The position numbers were made by a program, and so were the translations under genes. Of a stretch of DNA of 11,972 bases, positions 1 to 6,828 are shown one piece after another. Below the pieces are notes generated by a model. The model saw nothing but the letters and a program-made list of their open reading frames with translations. It made no database searches and was not told where the DNA came from. Numbering within the stretch: position 1 is the first letter of the stretch; every line of letters begins with the position of its first letter. This DNA comes from Actinomycetota bacterium (GTDB taxonomy: Bacteria; Actinomycetota; Thermoleophilia; UBA2241), in contig PMKK01000253.1 in the NCBI GenBank assembly GCA_003157715.1, forward strand, positions 2,872 through 14,843. The letters are read 5' to 3'.

Positions 1-2
1 GC

Positions 3-947
3 GCCACGGCGCTGGCCGAGGCGGTCATTCTGGCGGGCGCCCACGGCGGCCGGCCGAAGGGCGGCGTGGTCGTCTCGGGTGGTGTCCACCCGGAGTACGT
101 GCAGGTGCTGGCCACCGAGACCCACGGGCTCGGCCCGGCACCGCTGGTAGTGCCGAGCGACGACGGCGGCCACACCGACGTGGCGGCGCTGCGCGCCGTC
201 GTCGATGCCACGACGGCCGCCGTCGTGGTGAGCCAGCCGAGCTTCTTCGGCGCCATCGAGGACGTGGCCGCCATCGCCGCCGTGGCCCACGAGGCGGGCG
301 CGCTGCTGATCGTGGTCGCCGACCCGCTCGCGCTCGGCATCCTGGCCTCGCCGGGCCAGGAGGGCGCCGACATCGCCGTCGGCGAAGGCCAGTCGCTCGG
401 CGGCTACCAGAGCTTCGGCGGGCCCGGCTTCGGCTTCTTCGCGGCGCGCCGGGAGCTTACGCGGCGCATGCCCGGGCGCATCGTCGGCGAGACGGTCGAT
501 GCCGACGGCAGGCGCGGCTTCGTGCTCACGCTGCAGACTCGCGAGCAGCACATCCGCCGCGGCAGCGCGACCTCGAACATCTGCTCCAACCACGCCCTGA
601 ACGCCCTGGCCGGGCTGGTCTACCTGTCGTGGCTCGGCAAAGAGGGCCTGCCGGCCCTCGGCTTGCAGCTCGCGCGCGGCGCCGCCTACCTGCGCGGGCG
701 GCTGCTCGCCCTGCCGGGTGTCGAGCCTTACACGCGCGGGCCGGTGGTGCGCGAGTTCGCCGTGCGGCTGCCCGTCGCGGCCGGCGAGCTCACGGCCGCG
801 CTCGCCGAGCACGGCTACCTCGCCGGCCTCGACCTGGGCCGCTTCAGGCCCGAGCTCGACCACGTCCTGCTGCTCGCCGTGAGCGAGCGCCGCACGCGCG
901 CCGAGATCGACGCCTTCGTCGAGGAGGTGAGACTCCACCTTGGCTGA
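3..947 (+). CDS. gcvPA: Glycine dehydrogenase (decarboxylating) subunit 1, 5' partial
   Basis: This is the alpha half of the two-subunit P-protein of the glycine cleavage system. With subunit 2 it decarboxylates glycine by PLP chemistry and passes the aminomethyl group to lipoyl-H-protein in the cytoplasm. The reading frame is already open at base 3 (ATALAEAVILAG, a typical internal GcvPA segment), so the start lies outside the window. About 314 residues remain, while family members are usually near 440-450, so roughly 130 N-terminal residues are missing. The diagnostic segment LQTREQHIRRGSATSNICSN is present, as is the Gly-rich stretch GGYQSFGGPGFGFFAARREL. A GTG at 66 is an internal codon and not the start. 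The stop overlaps the gcvPB start by 8 bases, which indicates translational coupling. The identification is firm; only the 5' end is unknown. Confidence 0.95.
   Translation, partial: ATALAEAVILAGAHGGRPKGGVVVSGGVHPEYVQVLATETHGLGPAPLVVPSDDGGHTDVAALRAVVDATTAAVVVSQPSFFGAIEDVAAIAAVAHEAGALLIVVADPLALGILASPGQEGADIAVGEGQSLGGYQSFGGPGFGFFAARRELTRRMPGRIVGETVDADGRRGFVLTLQTREQHIRRGSATSNICSNHALNALAGLVYLSWLGKEGLPALGLQLARGAAYLRGRLLALPGVEPYTRGPVVREFAVRLPVAAGELTAALAEHGYLAGLDLGRFRPELDHVLLLAVSERRTRAEIDAFVEEVRLHLG
921..930 (+). promoter_or_regulatory. Ribosome binding site for gcvPB
   Basis: The purine-rich GAGGAGGTGA matches the anti-Shine-Dalgarno sequence strongly and ends 9 bases before a TTG codon at 940. 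It lies inside the gcvPA coding sequence. It supports the rare TTG start of gcvPB, since the protein from there begins MADVRTIYEKS, as expected for this family. Confidence 0.7.
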
Positions 948-2445
948 CGTGCGCACCATCTACGAGAAGTCGCGCGCCGGGCGGCGCGCCTACAGCCTGC
1001 CGGCGACCGGCGTGCCCAAGGCCGCTCTCGACGAGCTGTTCGCGGGGGTCGCCCTGCGGGAGCGGCCGGCGCGCCTGCCCGAGATCGCCGAGATCGACCT
1101 GCTGCGCCATTTCACCGAACTCTCGTCGCGCGACTACGGCGTCGAGAACGGGACCTACCCGCTGGGCTCGTGCACGATGAAATACAACCCCAAGATCGAC
1201 GATCGCGTGGCCGCGCTCGAGGGTCTGCGCGATCTGCATCCCTACGAGCCCGAGGACCTGGTCCAGGGCGCGCTGGAGCTCATGGACACGCTGGGCCGCT
1301 GGCTGGCCGAGATCGCCGGCCTTTCGCGCACGACGCTGCAGCCCGCGGCCGGCGCTCACGGCGAGCTCACCGGTCTGCTGCTGACGCGCGCCTATCACGA
1401 AGACCACGGGCGTGAGCCGCGCGTCGTGCTCATCCCCGACACCGCCCACGGCACCAATCCGGCATCGGTGGCGATGGCCGGCTACCGGCCGGTCACGCTG
1501 CCGAGCGACGCGCGCGGCGGCGTCGACGTCGACGCGCTTCGCGGCGTGCTCGCCGAACACGCCGGCGACGTCGCCTGCCTCATGCTCACCAACCCCAACA
1601 CGCTGGGCCTGTTCGAGACCGACATCGTCGAGGTCGCCCGCCTGGTGCACGACGCCGGCGGGCTGCTCTACTACGACGGCGCCAACTCCAACGCCGTGCT
1701 GGGCCACTCGCGGCCCGGCGACATGGGCTTCGACATCGTCCATCTGAACACCCACAAGACGTTCTCGACGCCTCACGGCGGCGGCGGGCCGGGCGCCGGC
1801 CCGGTGGTCGTGCGCGACATCCTCGAGCCGTACCTGCCGACGCCCGTGCTGACCAAGACCGGCGTGCACCACTACACCCTCGACTACGACCGCCCCAAAT
1901 CGATCGGCAAGGTGCGCTCCTTCTACGGCAACTTCGGCGTGCTGGTGCGGGCCTATGCCTACATCCGTGCCCTCGGCGCCGACGGCCTGCGCGAGGTGAG
2001 CGACGCGGCGGTGCTCAACGCGACCTATGTCGCGGCCGGCGTCCGTGACCTCTTCGACGTGCCCTACGAGCGGCCGGTCATGCACGAGTTCGTGGTCTCG
2101 GCCGAGCCCCTTCGGCAGTACGGCGTGCGAGCGCTCGACGTGGCCAAGCGGCTACTCGACTACGGCGTCCACCCGCCGACGACCTACTTCCCGCTGATCG
2201 TCAAAGAAGCCCTGATGATGGAGCCGACCGAGACCGAGTCCAAAGACGACCTCGACGCCTTCGTGGCCGCGCTGCGGGCGGTGGCCGGCGAGGCTCGCAC
2301 CGACCCCGAGCTGCTGCGCACGGCGCCTCACACCATGCCGGTCAAGCGGCTCGACGAGGTCCGGGCGGCGCGCCATCCCGTGCTCAGGCAGAGATTCCCG
2401 GACGACGACGCGCCCGCGGACGCCGCCGCGGTGGGCCCGGCGTGA
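940..2445 (+). CDS. gcvPB: Glycine dehydrogenase (decarboxylating) subunit 2
   Basis: This is the beta, PLP-binding half of the split P-protein, 501 residues, slightly longer than the usual 480-490. Visible landmarks are YPLGSCTMKYNPK (about 73-85), DTAHGTNPASVAMAGY (167-182), YYDGAN (244-249) and the PLP-lysine segment LNTHKTFSTPHGGGGPGAGP, with K273 the expected Schiff-base lysine. The TTG start is chosen because a strong ribosome binding site precedes it and the family N-terminus begins there. The last 15 or so residues are Asp/Ala/Pro-rich and look like non-conserved tail. The stop overlaps the next gene's start as GTGA. With GcvPA it forms the heterotetrameric decarboxylase seen in many Gram-positives and thermophiles, instead of the fused roughly 950-residue P-protein. 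Confidence 0.97.
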   Translation: MADVRTIYEKSRAGRRAYSLPATGVPKAALDELFAGVALRERPARLPEIAEIDLLRHFTELSSRDYGVENGTYPLGSCTMKYNPKIDDRVAALEGLRDLHPYEPEDLVQGALELMDTLGRWLAEIAGLSRTTLQPAAGAHGELTGLLLTRAYHEDHGREPRVVLIPDTAHGTNPASVAMAGYRPVTLPSDARGGVDVDALRGVLAEHAGDVACLMLTNPNTLGLFETDIVEVARLVHDAGGLLYYDGANSNAVLGHSRPGDMGFDIVHLNTHKTFSTPHGGGGPGAGPVVVRDILEPYLPTPVLTKTGVHHYTLDYDRPKSIGKVRSFYGNFGVLVRAYAYIRALGADGLREVSDAAVLNATYVAAGVRDLFDVPYERPVMHEFVVSAEPLRQYGVRALDVAKRLLDYGVHPPTTYFPLIVKEALMMEPTETESKDDLDAFVAALRAVAGEARTDPELLRTAPHTMPVKRLDEVRAARHPVLRQRFPDDDAPADAAAVGPA

Positions 2446-3200
2446 CCGTCGCTGCGCCGACGTCTCCGCGGGACGCCGCGATCGGCGTCGCCCCGCCGGC
2501 TGCCGGTGCGGCGACGGTGCAGTCGCCGACCCCTGCCGCCCTGATCGAACTGCCGCTCCTTCGTGCCGCCGGCGCCGAACAGATGGCTCGCGACGCCCGG
2601 CTGCTCGACGAGGTCGCCGTCCTGACGGCGAGACGCTACCTGTGGTCGCCGCCGGCCGTGTCGCTGGGCAAGTTCCAGCCGGAGTTGCGGCCGGAGGCGT
2701 GCGCGGTGTTCGCGGCCGCCGGCATCGACGTGGTGCGGCGGCCCAGCGGCGGACGCCTCGTGCTGCATGGCGACGGCTTCGAGTGGTCGTTTGCCGTGGC
2801 CGTGCCGGCCGGCCTGCTGCCGTACGGCACCCACGCGGGCTACGCCGTGGTGCGCGACGCCATGGCGGCGGCGCTGACCGAGGCCGGCGCGCGGCTCGAC
2901 GCGGTCCGCGACGAACCCTATGCGCGCTCGGCGCTGTGCTTCTCCTCGGCCCTGCGGCACGACCTGCTGGTAGCCGGAGCCAAGGCCGTCGCGGTCGCGC
3001 AGGTGCGCCACGGCGATCGCCTCCTCGTCCACGGCAGCGTTCTCGAACGCCGTCCGCCGGCTGGGCTTGTGGCGGCGATCGAAGCGGCGACCGGCGAGCT
3101 CTGGCGCGCCGACGGCCTCGCCGCGAGCGGTCTTGCACCCGACGGCGCGGCGCTCTGGAGCGCCTTTCTCACGCACCTGCAAGGCAGCGTCGAGGCGTAG
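2442..3200 (+). CDS. LipM/LplA-family octanoyl- or lipoyl-protein transferase
   Basis: A 252-residue member of the BPL/LplA/LipB fold superfamily, expected to attach octanoate or lipoate to the lysine of a lipoyl domain, most likely GcvH. Visible motifs are RRPSGGRLVLH (99-109), equivalent to the RR-[TS]-GGR-x-VLH signature of LipM/LplA proteins, then CFSSALRHDLLVAGAKAVAVAQ split across 166-187 with C166 where LipM has its acyl-thioester cysteine and K181 as the conserved G-x-K lysine, and HGS at 197-199. The retained cysteine favours a LipM-type octanoyltransferase over an ATP-using LplA ligase, but LipL or LplA activity is not excluded, so no symbol is given. The GTG start overlaps the gcvPB stop by 4 bases. 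The first 34 residues are Ala/Pro-rich and non-conserved; an internal GTG at 2517 is a possible alternative start. Its place between gcvPB and lpdA supports a role in H-protein lipoylation. Confidence 0.85.
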   Translation: MTVAAPTSPRDAAIGVAPPAAGAATVQSPTPAALIELPLLRAAGAEQMARDARLLDEVAVLTARRYLWSPPAVSLGKFQPELRPEACAVFAAAGIDVVRRPSGGRLVLHGDGFEWSFAVAVPAGLLPYGTHAGYAVVRDAMAAALTEAGARLDAVRDEPYARSALCFSSALRHDLLVAGAKAVAVAQVRHGDRLLVHGSVLERRPPAGLVAAIEAATGELWRADGLAASGLAPDGAALWSAFLTHLQGSVEA

Positions 3201-3244
3201 AGTGGGCTTGTCTCGCGGCGCCCAAGCGTACTGCGTCCGAACCG

Positions 3245-3250
3245 AAGGAG
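3245..3250 (+). promoter_or_regulatory. Ribosome binding site for the small membrane protein gene
   Basis: AAGGAG lies 4 bases before an ATG at 3255. It is the main reason to accept the short downstream frame as a real gene. Confidence 0.6.
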
Positions 3251-3254
3251 AGAG

Positions 3255-3446
3255 ATGCCGAACATAGGTCTGCCGGAGCTCCTGCTCCTGGCGCTGTTTT
3301 ACGTACTGCCGGCATTACTCTGCGGCAAGGTCGCGGCGGGCAAGGGGTACAAGCCAGGCTGGCTCTGGGTTCTGCTCGGTTTGGTGTTCTCGTGGCTCGC
3401 GCTGCTCATTCTCGCGGTGCTGCCCAGTCGGCTGCCGCAGTCGTGA
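3255..3446 (+). CDS. Small two-helix membrane protein, function unknown
   Basis: A 63-residue protein not assigned to any named family here. It has two hydrophobic segments, about residues 6-23 (LPELLLLALFYVLPALL) and 35-56 (GWLWVLLGLVFSWLALLILA), joined by a short basic loop (GKVAAGKGYKPG), so a helical hairpin in the cytoplasmic membrane is likely. Support for the gene is the ATG with a clear AAGGAG site, the long hydrophobic pattern that a random frame would be unlikely to give, and the fit into a 290-base gap between two operon genes. The first residues (MPNIGLPELL) faintly recall TatA, but the rest does not follow that family. The TGA stop is in the same frame as lpdA, with no other stop in between. 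A link to lipoate or glycine metabolism is guessed only from position. Confidence 0.7.
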   Translation: MPNIGLPELLLLALFYVLPALLCGKVAAGKGYKPGWLWVLLGLVFSWLALLILAVLPSRLPQS

Positions 3447-3480
3447 TCCGCACGCGTCGGGACCGTCACAGCCGCCTGCC

Positions 3481-3485
3481 GGAGG
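3481..3485 (+). promoter_or_regulatory. Ribosome binding site for lpdA
   Basis: GGAGG sits 6 bases before the TTG codon at 3492. It supports a TTG start, from which the protein reads MTKKIVILGGGPAG with the dinucleotide fold at the expected distance from the N-terminus. Confidence 0.7.
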
Positions 3486-3491
3486 ACTGAC

Positions 3492-4967
3492 TTGACGAAG
3501 AAGATCGTCATTCTGGGCGGCGGGCCGGCCGGCTATGTGGCCGCCCTGCGGGCCGCGCAACTGGGAGCCGGCGTCGCGCTCGTCGAAGCGCGCGAGATCG
3601 GCGGCACCTGCCTGAACCGCGGTTGTATTCCGACCAAGGCCATGGTCGCCGCCGCCGAACGCCTGCGGGCGGCGCGCACCAATGCCGACTTCGGCATCCT
3701 CACCGGGACGCCCCGTGTCGACATGGCCGCCCTGGTGGCTCGCCGGCAGGCCGTGACCGAGCAACTGCGCGGCGGCGTGGAACACCTGCTCGCGGCGCGC
3801 AAGGTCGAGCTGATCGCCGGCCGCGGACGCCTGGTCTCCGCCCGCGCGGTTCGCGTCTCCGCGGGCGGCGACGACCATGGCGAGGGCCGCGGCCAGAGCG
3901 AGGCCGACGGCCACGGCGAAGGTAGCGGCGAAGGCGATCGCCGCGGCGAGAGCGACGCTGGCGAGGTCGAGGTGACCGGCGACGCCGTGATCGTCGCGAC
4001 CGGCTCCGAACCGACCATGCCGCCGCTGTTCGAGGTCGACGACCCGCGGGTCGTCACGAGCGACGGGCTGCTGGCCATGGACGTTCTGCCCGAAAGCCTG
4101 GCGATCGTCGGCGGCGGGGTGATCGGCTGTGAGCTCGCCTCGATCTTCGCGGCGCTCGGCGTGCGGGTGACGGTCGTCGAGATGCTCGCCCAGCTCCTGC
4201 CCGGCGAAGATCGCCGCGCGGCCGCGGCGCTGACCCAGGCCTTCCGCAAGGCCGGCGTCGAGAGCAGGCTGAAGGCCCGCGTCGAGCGCCTCGATCTGGC
4301 GTCGCCCGATGCCGTGCGCCTGGCTCTCGCCGACGGCTCGGTGGTCGAGGCCGCCCTGGTGCTGGTCTGCGTCGGGCGCTCGCCGGTCAGCCGCGGCCTG
4401 GGCTACGAGGAGGCTGGGCTCGCCATCGACGGGCGCGGCTTCGTGGTCACCGACGACACGCAGCGCACCTCGCTCGACGGCGTGTTCGCCGCCGGCGACG
4501 TCTGCGGTCCGCCGCTGCTTGCCCACTGGGCCTACGAGCAGGGCGCGGTGGCGGCAGAGAACGCGGTCTCGGACGGGCGCGGCGCGGTCGACCGGCGCTT
4601 CGTGCCCAGCTGCATCTTCAGCCACCCCGAGGTGGCCAGCTTCGGCACGAGCGAAGACCAGGCCAAGGCAGAGGATCTGGCCGTCACGGTCGCGCAGGTA
4701 CGGTTCAACGGAAACTCCAAGGCAGTGATCGAAGGCGAGAGCGACGGCTATATCCGCATCGTCGCGCGCGCCGACGATCGCCGCGTGATCGGCGCCAGCC
4801 TGGTCGGCCCGCACGTGACCGAGCTGGTCCACGAGCTGGTGCTGGCGGCGCAGGCTGGTTTGACGCTCGACGACGTGGCCGCGACGATCCACGCCCACCC
4901 GACCCTGGCCGAAGGGGTCGGCGAAGCCGCCCTGGGCGCTCTCGGGCGCGGCCTCCACACGCTGTGA
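3492..4967 (+). CDS. lpdA: Dihydrolipoyl dehydrogenase (glycine cleavage L-protein)
   Basis: This FAD flavoprotein reoxidises dihydrolipoyl-H-protein with NAD+. Landmarks in order are the FAD Rossmann motif GGGPAG (9-14), the redox disulfide GGTCLNRGCIPTK with C40 and C45, ATGSEP (169-174), the NAD Rossmann motif VGGGVIGCELASIF (206-219), the second FAD contact VFAAGDV (331-337) and the C-terminal dimer-interface motif HAHPTLAE with H469 and E474, the usual catalytic His-Glu pair. HAHPT separates it from mercuric and glutathione reductases. It is 491 residues against the usual 460-475. The excess is a Gly/Glu/Asp/Arg-rich insertion at about 125-157, in what should be a surface beta-hairpin turn of the FAD domain. 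The TTG start has a good ribosome binding site. The stop overlaps the lipA start (TGATG). It may also serve 2-oxoacid dehydrogenases. Confidence 0.95.
   Translation: MTKKIVILGGGPAGYVAALRAAQLGAGVALVEAREIGGTCLNRGCIPTKAMVAAAERLRAARTNADFGILTGTPRVDMAALVARRQAVTEQLRGGVEHLLAARKVELIAGRGRLVSARAVRVSAGGDDHGEGRGQSEADGHGEGSGEGDRRGESDAGEVEVTGDAVIVATGSEPTMPPLFEVDDPRVVTSDGLLAMDVLPESLAIVGGGVIGCELASIFAALGVRVTVVEMLAQLLPGEDRRAAAALTQAFRKAGVESRLKARVERLDLASPDAVRLALADGSVVEAALVLVCVGRSPVSRGLGYEEAGLAIDGRGFVVTDDTQRTSLDGVFAAGDVCGPPLLAHWAYEQGAVAAENAVSDGRGAVDRRFVPSCIFSHPEVASFGTSEDQAKAEDLAVTVAQVRFNGNSKAVIEGESDGYIRIVARADDRRVIGASLVGPHVTELVHELVLAAQAGLTLDDVAATIHAHPTLAEGVGEAALGALGRGLHTL
3864..3962 (+). repeat. Low-complexity acidic Gly-rich insert within lpdA
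   Basis: About 33 codons of imperfect GGCGAR-like units encode a hydrophilic run of Gly, Glu, Asp, Ser and Arg (for example HGEGRGQSEADGHGEGSGEG). It interrupts the strand-turn-strand region before the ATGSEP motif, where other lipoamide dehydrogenases have a turn of a few residues. The frame stays open and the motifs on both sides are intact, so it looks like a tolerated in-frame expansion and not damage. Confidence 0.7.
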
Positions 4968-6010
4968 TGGCGCTCACTGCCGGCGATGCGCGCACTGTCG
5001 GCGACGCCACCGCTGTCGGCGACGGCACCGCTGCCGGCGACGCCACCGCTGCCGGCGACGCCACCGCTGCCGGCGACGCGCGCACTGCCGCCGCCGCGAC
5101 CGCCGCCGCCACGCCCACCGCGGCCACCGCGCGCCGCGCCGCCGCCGGTCGCAAACCGGCCTGGCTGCGCGTGAAAGTGCCGGACGCGGCGCCGTTTCGG
5201 GCCACCGCGGGACTGCTCGCCGAGCTCGCCTTGCACACGGTCTGCGACTCGGCGCGCTGCCCCAACCGCGGGGAGTGCTTCGCCGCCGGCACGGCGACCT
5301 TTCTCATTCTGGGCGACGCGTGCACGCGGACCTGCGGTTTCTGCGCCATCGGGCGCTCGCCGGCCCTCCCCGCGACGGTCGATGCCGGCGAGCCGCGTCG
5401 GGTGGCCGCGGCGGCGCGGCGGCTCGGCCTCTCGCATGTCGTCGTTACCAGCGTCACGCGCGACGATCTGTCCGACGGCGGCGCCGCCCAGTACGCGGCC
5501 ACCGTGCGAGGCGTCCGCGAAGCTTTGCCGGCCGCGGGCATCGAGGTCCTCGTGCCCGACTTCGGGGGTGCGCCAGATGCCCTGACGGTCGTGCTCGCCG
5601 CGCGGCCCAGCGTGCTCAACCACAACCTCGAGACGGTGCCCCGCCTGTACGGCGAGGTGCGCTCCGGCGCCGGCTACGGCCGCTCGCTCGAACTGCTCGG
5701 CGCGGCCGCGCGAAGCAAGGGCGCGGCCGGCCCGGCGCTGGTCAAGACCGGCCTCATGCTCGGCCTCGGGGAGAGCGCCGGCGAGGTGGCCGCGGTGCTT
5801 GCCGACTGCGCGGCGGCCGGTGTCGACGTGGTCACCGTGGGCCAGTACCTGCGCCCCCACGACGGCTGCCTGCCGGTCGCGCGCTACGTGCCGCCCGACG
5901 AGTTCGCCGCCCTGGTGCCGCTGGGCGAGCGTCTCGGCCTGCGGGTCGTGGCGGGCCCGCTGGTGCGCTCCTCCTACCACGCCGCCGAGACCTTTGCCGC
6001 GCGTGCCTGA
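4967..6010 (+). CDS. lipA: Lipoyl synthase (radical SAM)
   Basis: LipA inserts two sulfurs into protein-bound octanoyl groups to give lipoyl groups. Numbering from the ATG at 4967 (347 residues), the auxiliary-cluster motif CDSARCPNRGEC gives C93, C98 and C104, and the radical-SAM CxxxCxxC motif CTRTCGFC gives C119, C123 and C126. VTSVTRDDLSDGGAAQYA, LNHNLETVPRLY, KTGLMLGLGES and the C-terminal RSSYHA, which supplies the serine ligand of the auxiliary cluster, are all present. A GTG at 4964 in the same frame is the alternative start, but the TGATG overlap with lpdA favours 4967. The conserved core begins at about residue 62 (RKPAWLRVKVP). Before it lies a repetitive Ala/Gly/Asp/Thr leader. 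No later in-frame start lies before the conserved KPAWLR segment, so the leader is probably translated. Confidence 0.95.
   Translation: MALTAGDARTVGDATAVGDGTAAGDATAAGDATAAGDARTAAAATAAATPTAATARRAAAGRKPAWLRVKVPDAAPFRATAGLLAELALHTVCDSARCPNRGECFAAGTATFLILGDACTRTCGFCAIGRSPALPATVDAGEPRRVAAAARRLGLSHVVVTSVTRDDLSDGGAAQYAATVRGVREALPAAGIEVLVPDFGGAPDALTVVLAARPSVLNHNLETVPRLYGEVRSGAGYGRSLELLGAAARSKGAAGPALVKTGLMLGLGESAGEVAAVLADCAAAGVDVVTVGQYLRPHDGCLPVARYVPPDEFAALVPLGERLGLRVVAGPLVRSSYHAAETFAARA
4979..5086 (+). repeat. Six tandem 18-bp units at the 5' end of lipA
   Basis: Six consecutive 18-base units of the form G(C/T)CGGCGA(C/T)GSSMSCRCT encode a hexapeptide [AV]-G-D-[AG]-[TR]-[AT]. Units four and five are identical. 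The first and sixth share the GCGCGCACT variant and differ from each other at one base. The pattern indicates expansion by slippage or unequal exchange, in multiples of three. Confidence 0.9.
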
Positions 6011-6785
6011 CACTGAAGTCCGTCGCGTCGGCACTCCCTGGTCGGCCGCCGGCACGCCATGGCCGGCCGCCGGCGCCGGGCTGCGCGCCGTCCTGTTCGA
6101 TGTCGATTTCACCGTGCTGCGACCCAGCGCGCTGTTCAGCGCCGAGGGCTACCGGGCGACGGGCGCCCGCTTCGGTCTCAGTCTCGACCCGGGCCGCTGG
6201 GACGCCGCGGAGCGCGGTGCCGCGGCGGCCGTAAAGGCTCGTCGCGCGGGTCGCGGCAACGCCCACGACGACGCGCTCTACGAGATCATCGCCGAGGCGA
6301 TCGTCACGGGCATGGGCGGCGGCGAGCCCGGACCGGTCGCTCGCTGCGCGGCCGCCATCGTCGGCGAGTGGAGCCGCTGCGAGAACTTCTCGCTCTACGA
6401 CGACGTGAAGCCCTGTCTCGAGCGCCTGCGAGTGGCGGGCCTCGCCATCGGGCTCGTCTCGAACACCAACCGCGACCTCGGTGAGGTGCTCGAGTCGTTC
6501 TCTCTCGGCGAGCTGGTCGACAGGGCCGTGACGAGCTCCGAGATCGGTCTCTTCAAGCCGGCGCCCGAGATCTTCGCGGCGGCGCTCGAAGCCGTTGGCG
6601 CGGCCGCCGCCGAGACGATCATGGTCGGCGATTCCTACGGCGACGACATCGAGGGCGCGCGAGCGGCGGGGCTGGCCGGTGCCGTGCTGCTCGACCGCGA
6701 CCGGCGCCGGACGGCCGGTAACCGCGGGCCGGAGCCGGTGATCGGCTCGCTCGAGGAGTTGCCGGAGCTGCTCGGGCTGCCGTGA
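6003..6785 (+). CDS. HAD-superfamily hydrolase (putative phosphatase)
   Basis: A 260-residue haloacid dehalogenase-like protein with all four motifs: FDVDFTVL (32-39, nucleophile D33 and acid/base D35), LVSNTN (151-156, S153), K185 in GLFKPAPEIF, and GDSYGDDIEGARAAG (209-223) for Mg2+. A helical cap of roughly 100 residues sits between motifs I and II, typical of subfamily I phosphatases. The substrate cannot be told from sequence. The GTG at 6003 overlaps the lipA stop by 8 bases. No other in-frame ATG, GTG or TTG lies before motif I, although no clear ribosome binding site is seen. The first 25 residues are non-conserved and contain a duplicated GTPW-AA unit. Its position suggests co-transcription with lipA, but a role in lipoate metabolism is not established. 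Confidence 0.85.
   Translation: MPDTEVRRVGTPWSAAGTPWPAAGAGLRAVLFDVDFTVLRPSALFSAEGYRATGARFGLSLDPGRWDAAERGAAAAVKARRAGRGNAHDDALYEIIAEAIVTGMGGGEPGPVARCAAAIVGEWSRCENFSLYDDVKPCLERLRVAGLAIGLVSNTNRDLGEVLESFSLGELVDRAVTSSEIGLFKPAPEIFAAALEAVGAAAAETIMVGDSYGDDIEGARAAGLAGAVLLDRDRRRTAGNRGPEPVIGSLEELPELLGLP
6030..6071 (+). repeat. Two tandem 21-bp units at the 5' end of the HAD gene
   Basis: Two adjacent 21-base units (GGCAC-CC-TGG--GGCCGCC) encode GTPWSAA and GTPWPAA, just ahead of the conserved HAD core. Confidence 0.75.
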
Positions 6786-6789
6786 GCGC

Positions 6790-6808
6790 CGTCGCCGCAG
6801 TAGCGACG
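6790..6808. terminator. Possible hairpin between convergent genes
   Basis: CGTCGC and GCGACG form a 6-bp perfect stem around a 7-base loop (CGCAGTA), in the 43-base gap between the convergent HAD and propeller genes. There is no T-tract on either strand, so intrinsic termination is uncertain. In such GC-rich DNA a chance hairpin is quite possible. Confidence 0.3.
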
Positions 6809-6828
6809 CCGCCTCTGGCTGAAGACTA

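Noticed and set aside
844..2085. Long open frame on the - strand opposite gcvPA/gcvPB
   Set aside because: It lies antisense to well-identified genes, its translation is His/Arg/Ala-rich without any recognisable motif, and long antisense frames are expected at this GC content.
3201..3254. Promoter or terminator ahead of the small membrane protein gene
   Set aside because: A TTGTCT at 3208-3213 is followed at short spacing only by a poor TACTGC, and no stable hairpin with a T-tract was found.
3315..4958. 547-codon open frame on the - strand opposite lpdA
   Set aside because: It covers lpdA, which has every family motif. The antisense product is compositionally a mirror of it, with no domain of its own.
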